Shown here piece after piece: positions 22,542 to 24,638 of a stretch of DNA of 24,638 bases. The stretch is from Deltaproteobacteria bacterium (GTDB taxonomy: Bacteria; Myxococcota_A; UBA9160), in contig DOUU01000426.1 of NCBI GenBank assembly GCA_003520425.1, positions 2,390 through 27,027 on the forward strand, given 5' to 3'. The notes under the pieces were generated by a model that was not told the origin of the DNA, ran no database searches, and was given only the letters and a program-made list of their open reading frames with translations. Position 1 is the first letter of the stretch; the number at the start of each line of letters is the position of its first letter. Both the position numbers and the translations under genes were made by a program.

Positions 22542-24638
22542 CTACCGGCCGACGCCTCTCCCGACCGTCGCCTGCGCGCGCCCGGACTCGAACCAGCGCC
22601 GCAGCCCGGGCGCCTCGCGCCGGCGAAGCTCGGAATTGAGATCGAAGCGCTCGAGGGCCTGCTGCAGGGCGCGCTTCGCCGTGGGAAGGGGATGCGCGCG
22701 GAAGAACGACGCGACGTCGCGCTTTGACGCAGACGTCTGGAGAGCGGGGGTGGCTTCCACGAGCCGGGTGACCAGCATCGGCGGCATCCGCTTGCGCAGC
22801 GCACTCCACTTCTTCTTTGTGAAGGCCCAGGTGCGTTCCCGTGCCGCACGGTTGGCCAGGAGTCGAGCGAGCACGAAGACCACGTCCTGGGTCGGCACCG
22901 TTTCGCTGAGCGTTAGCGCGAGGGTGCGCTCGACGAGCTTCGGGTCACGGAATTCTCCCAGTGCAAAGAGGAACCGACGCCGCTCCTGGGGTGTTGCGGC
23001 CTGCGCAACGGCCGCGAGGAACGATTCGTAGCGCGAGACCTCACCCGTGCGGGCGGCGAGCACCACCACCGAGTCGGCGAGATTCGCATCCAGACGGGTT
23101 CGATCATGGAGATATGCGCTACAGCGCGAGGCGGCCTCGCTCACAACGGGCTCCCACTCGGCGATGTCCCCCAGCAGGGCCACGAGCGCGGAGCGACGCA
23201 ATCGCGTGTCGTCATCCTCGCCCGCCGCGGGTTCCCAGCCAAGTGCGGCCAGCTGCGAGCGGAAGCACTCCACGAGCCACGCGCGGTAGCGGGCCGCGGT
23301 GCTGCCGCCCGCGGCGGGGGCCAGCTGCTCGTCCACGAAACCGAGGGGTCCCCGCAGAGCCTGGAGCACATCCGGGCTGGTCTCCGTTCCAAATGCGGCC
23401 ACGAGCTCGAGGAAGCTCTCGATCGAAGCCTTCGCCGCGCGCACAAACGCCCACTGGTCACCCAAAAGCGCCATCCGCTCCACCGCGGCCAGGGATCCGA
23501 GCTCCGAAGCCAGCTGACGGAGCGCCCCGGCTTCGTGCAGCGCCCGAAAGAAGCCGCCCGCATCGGCGTTGCCGTAGACGAATCGGGGCGCCTTGGGACC
23601 CAGGGCAAGGGCCTCCTGAGCCTTCGTGAAGACGCGCCGTTCAAGCCGGGTCTCCATCCCCGTCCGCAGGCCGACACGCCCGACCCACGGGATGGGCCAG
23701 CGCTGCGCGGCGCTTCGGCCCGCGCGCCGCTTTGCCGTGCGGCTCGCAAAAAATCGTTCCTGCCGCAACTCGACCGTCTGGCCCTGTTCCTGCTGGGCGA
23801 GCGTCACCACCGGAAAGCCCGGCCGCTCGATCCAGGCGCGTACGACGGGTTCGACCGGGAAACCGGCCGCTTCGCCGAGAGCTTTCCACAGGTCAGCGGC
23901 CACGGCGTTGCTCTCTCGATGGCGAAGGATATAGGCGCGCACGCCGTCACGGAAGATCGCGGGCCCGAGATAGCGCTCGATCATCCGAACCACGGCTGCG
24001 CCCTTCTCATAGGTGATGAGGTCGAAGTTTTGGGTTGCGTCTGCGGGCGTCTTCACGTCGACATAGATGGGGTGGGTGCTGCCCAGCGCGTCGAGCTGGA
24101 GCGCTGCGGAGCGGTGATGCTCGAAGTCGAGCCACATCTTCCATTCCGGCTTCCAGGCATCGACGATGGTCGTGGCCATCCAGGTCGCGAAAGACTCGTT
24201 CAGCCACAGGTCGTTCCACCAGGCCATGGTGACGAGATCGCCGTACCACATGTGCGCAAGCTCATGGCAGATCACCTCGGCCGCACGCTTGCGTTCGCTG
24301 AGCGTCACCGTATCCGGGTCGACGAGAAGAAGCGTCTCTCGGAAGAAGACCGCGCCGGCGTTCTCCATGGCACCCGCCTCGAAGTCTGGCACCGCGACGA
24401 GGTCAAGCTTCGAGTAGGGATAGGGCAGGTCGAAATAGGCCTCGAGCCGCGCCAGCGTCTCGCGCGCGACCTCGAGAGCGAAAGCCGTGAGCCGGCCTTT
24501 GCCTGGCACGTGCCAGACGCGGATCTCGGTCTGCCCGCAGTGGACCGGCTCCGACGACTCGAGCTCTCCCACCGCCAGGGCGAACAGGTAGGTCGAGAGC
24601 AAGGGCGTTCGCGCGAAGTGCACGGTCTTGCGTCCGAC
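22542..24638 (-). CDS. M1-family (PepN/ERAP-like) zinc aminopeptidase, 5' end missing
   Basis: The last 698 residues of a zinc metallopeptidase of family M1; the N-terminal beta domain (probably 150 or more residues) lies beyond the right edge. Visible in order: TPLLSTYLFALAVG, the substrate-binding GAMEN loop, zinc motif HELAH (first His encoded at 24264-24266), WNDLWLNESFA (third zinc ligand Glu, 18 residues after the motif), and TYEKGAAVVRMIERYLG (transition-state Tyr). A C-terminal ERAP1-like helical repeat domain runs to the end, closing with the ERFDLN and PGLRRWFE segments. It removes N-terminal residues from peptides. No internal break was seen. Confidence 0.93.
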   Translation of the reverse strand, partial: VGRKTVHFARTPLLSTYLFALAVGELESSEPVHCGQTEIRVWHVPGKGRLTAFALEVARETLARLEAYFDLPYPYSKLDLVAVPDFEAGAMENAGAVFFRETLLLVDPDTVTLSERKRAAEVICHELAHMWYGDLVTMAWWNDLWLNESFATWMATTIVDAWKPEWKMWLDFEHHRSAALQLDALGSTHPIYVDVKTPADATQNFDLITYEKGAAVVRMIERYLGPAIFRDGVRAYILRHRESNAVAADLWKALGEAAGFPVEPVVRAWIERPGFPVVTLAQQEQGQTVELRQERFFASRTAKRRAGRSAAQRWPIPWVGRVGLRTGMETRLERRVFTKAQEALALGPKAPRFVYGNADAGGFFRALHEAGALRQLASELGSLAAVERMALLGDQWAFVRAAKASIESFLELVAAFGTETSPDVLQALRGPLGFVDEQLAPAAGGSTAARYRAWLVECFRSQLAALGWEPAAGEDDDTRLRRSALVALLGDIAEWEPVVSEAASRCSAYLHDRTRLDANLADSVVVLAARTGEVSRYESFLAAVAQAATPQERRRFLFALGEFRDPKLVERTLALTLSETVPTQDVVFVLARLLANRAARERTWAFTKKKWSALRKRMPPMLVTRLVEATPALQTSASKRDVASFFRAHPLPTAKRALQQALERFDLNSELRRREAPGLRRWFESGRAQATVGRGVGR

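Noticed and set aside
22584..22594. GGTTCGAGTCC on the minus strand, like a tRNA T-loop
   Set aside because: No matching acceptor or T-stem pairing, and it lies in frame within the conserved C-terminus of the M1 aminopeptidase (RRWFESGR).

Overview
This is a compact, very GC-rich stretch (near 70% GC by eye) of a bacterial chromosome. It holds 16 confident protein genes, one of them cut by the right edge, and one doubtful small ORF. No tRNA, rRNA, CRISPR, IS element or phage gene was seen. The gene mix suggests an uncultivated, high-GC, myxobacterium- or 'deltaproteobacterium'-like (Myxococcota/Binatota-type) aerobe: a large TPR/kinase-like membrane protein, a PA0069-family radical SAM protein, DUF2332, a P450 with acyl-CoA dehydrogenases, a CaiB/BaiF CoA-transferase and a full-length 2-oxoglutarate dehydrogenase E1. 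The taxon is an inference from gene content, not a match.

Layout. 229-1158 (+) is an alpha/beta hydrolase convergent with a rhodanese protein (1246-1635, -). The rhodanese is head-to-head with a class I/II aminotransferase (1653-2897, +). A gene-poor stretch of about 700 bp follows. Next is a compact (+) run: HAD hydrolase, cupin and DUF2332 protein (3599-5766), then a CoA-transferase (5814-7007). The centrepiece is a 1485-residue protein (7369-11826): signal peptide, periplasmic TPR region, one mid-protein membrane helix, cytoplasmic beta-rich and TPR modules, and a C-terminal kinase fold lacking two metal-binding residues. A nu-class-like GST (11850-12458) and sucA (12644-15544) follow. 15581-21259 is a tightly overlapping operon: serine hydrolase, cytochrome P450, two acyl-CoA dehydrogenases and a 5'-3' exonuclease. 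It converges on a radical SAM gene (21279-22355, -) and an M1 aminopeptidase (22542 to the right edge, -).

How genes may work together. The P450, the acyl-CoA dehydrogenase pair and the serine hydrolase look like a catabolic set for a hydrophobic ester or acyl-CoA substrate. The two dehydrogenases look like unequal subunits of one heteromeric enzyme, since only the first has a recognisable catalytic Glu. The CoA-transferase could feed the same acyl-CoA metabolism. The remaining genes look like independent housekeeping or accessory functions.

Expression signals. Genes with no Shine-Dalgarno (aminotransferase, HAD, serine hydrolase, radical SAM) have a TAnnnT -10-like hexamer ending 6-9 nt before the start codon, which suggests leaderless mRNAs. 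Several genes with a Shine-Dalgarno have a similar hexamer further upstream. No convincing -35 boxes were found.
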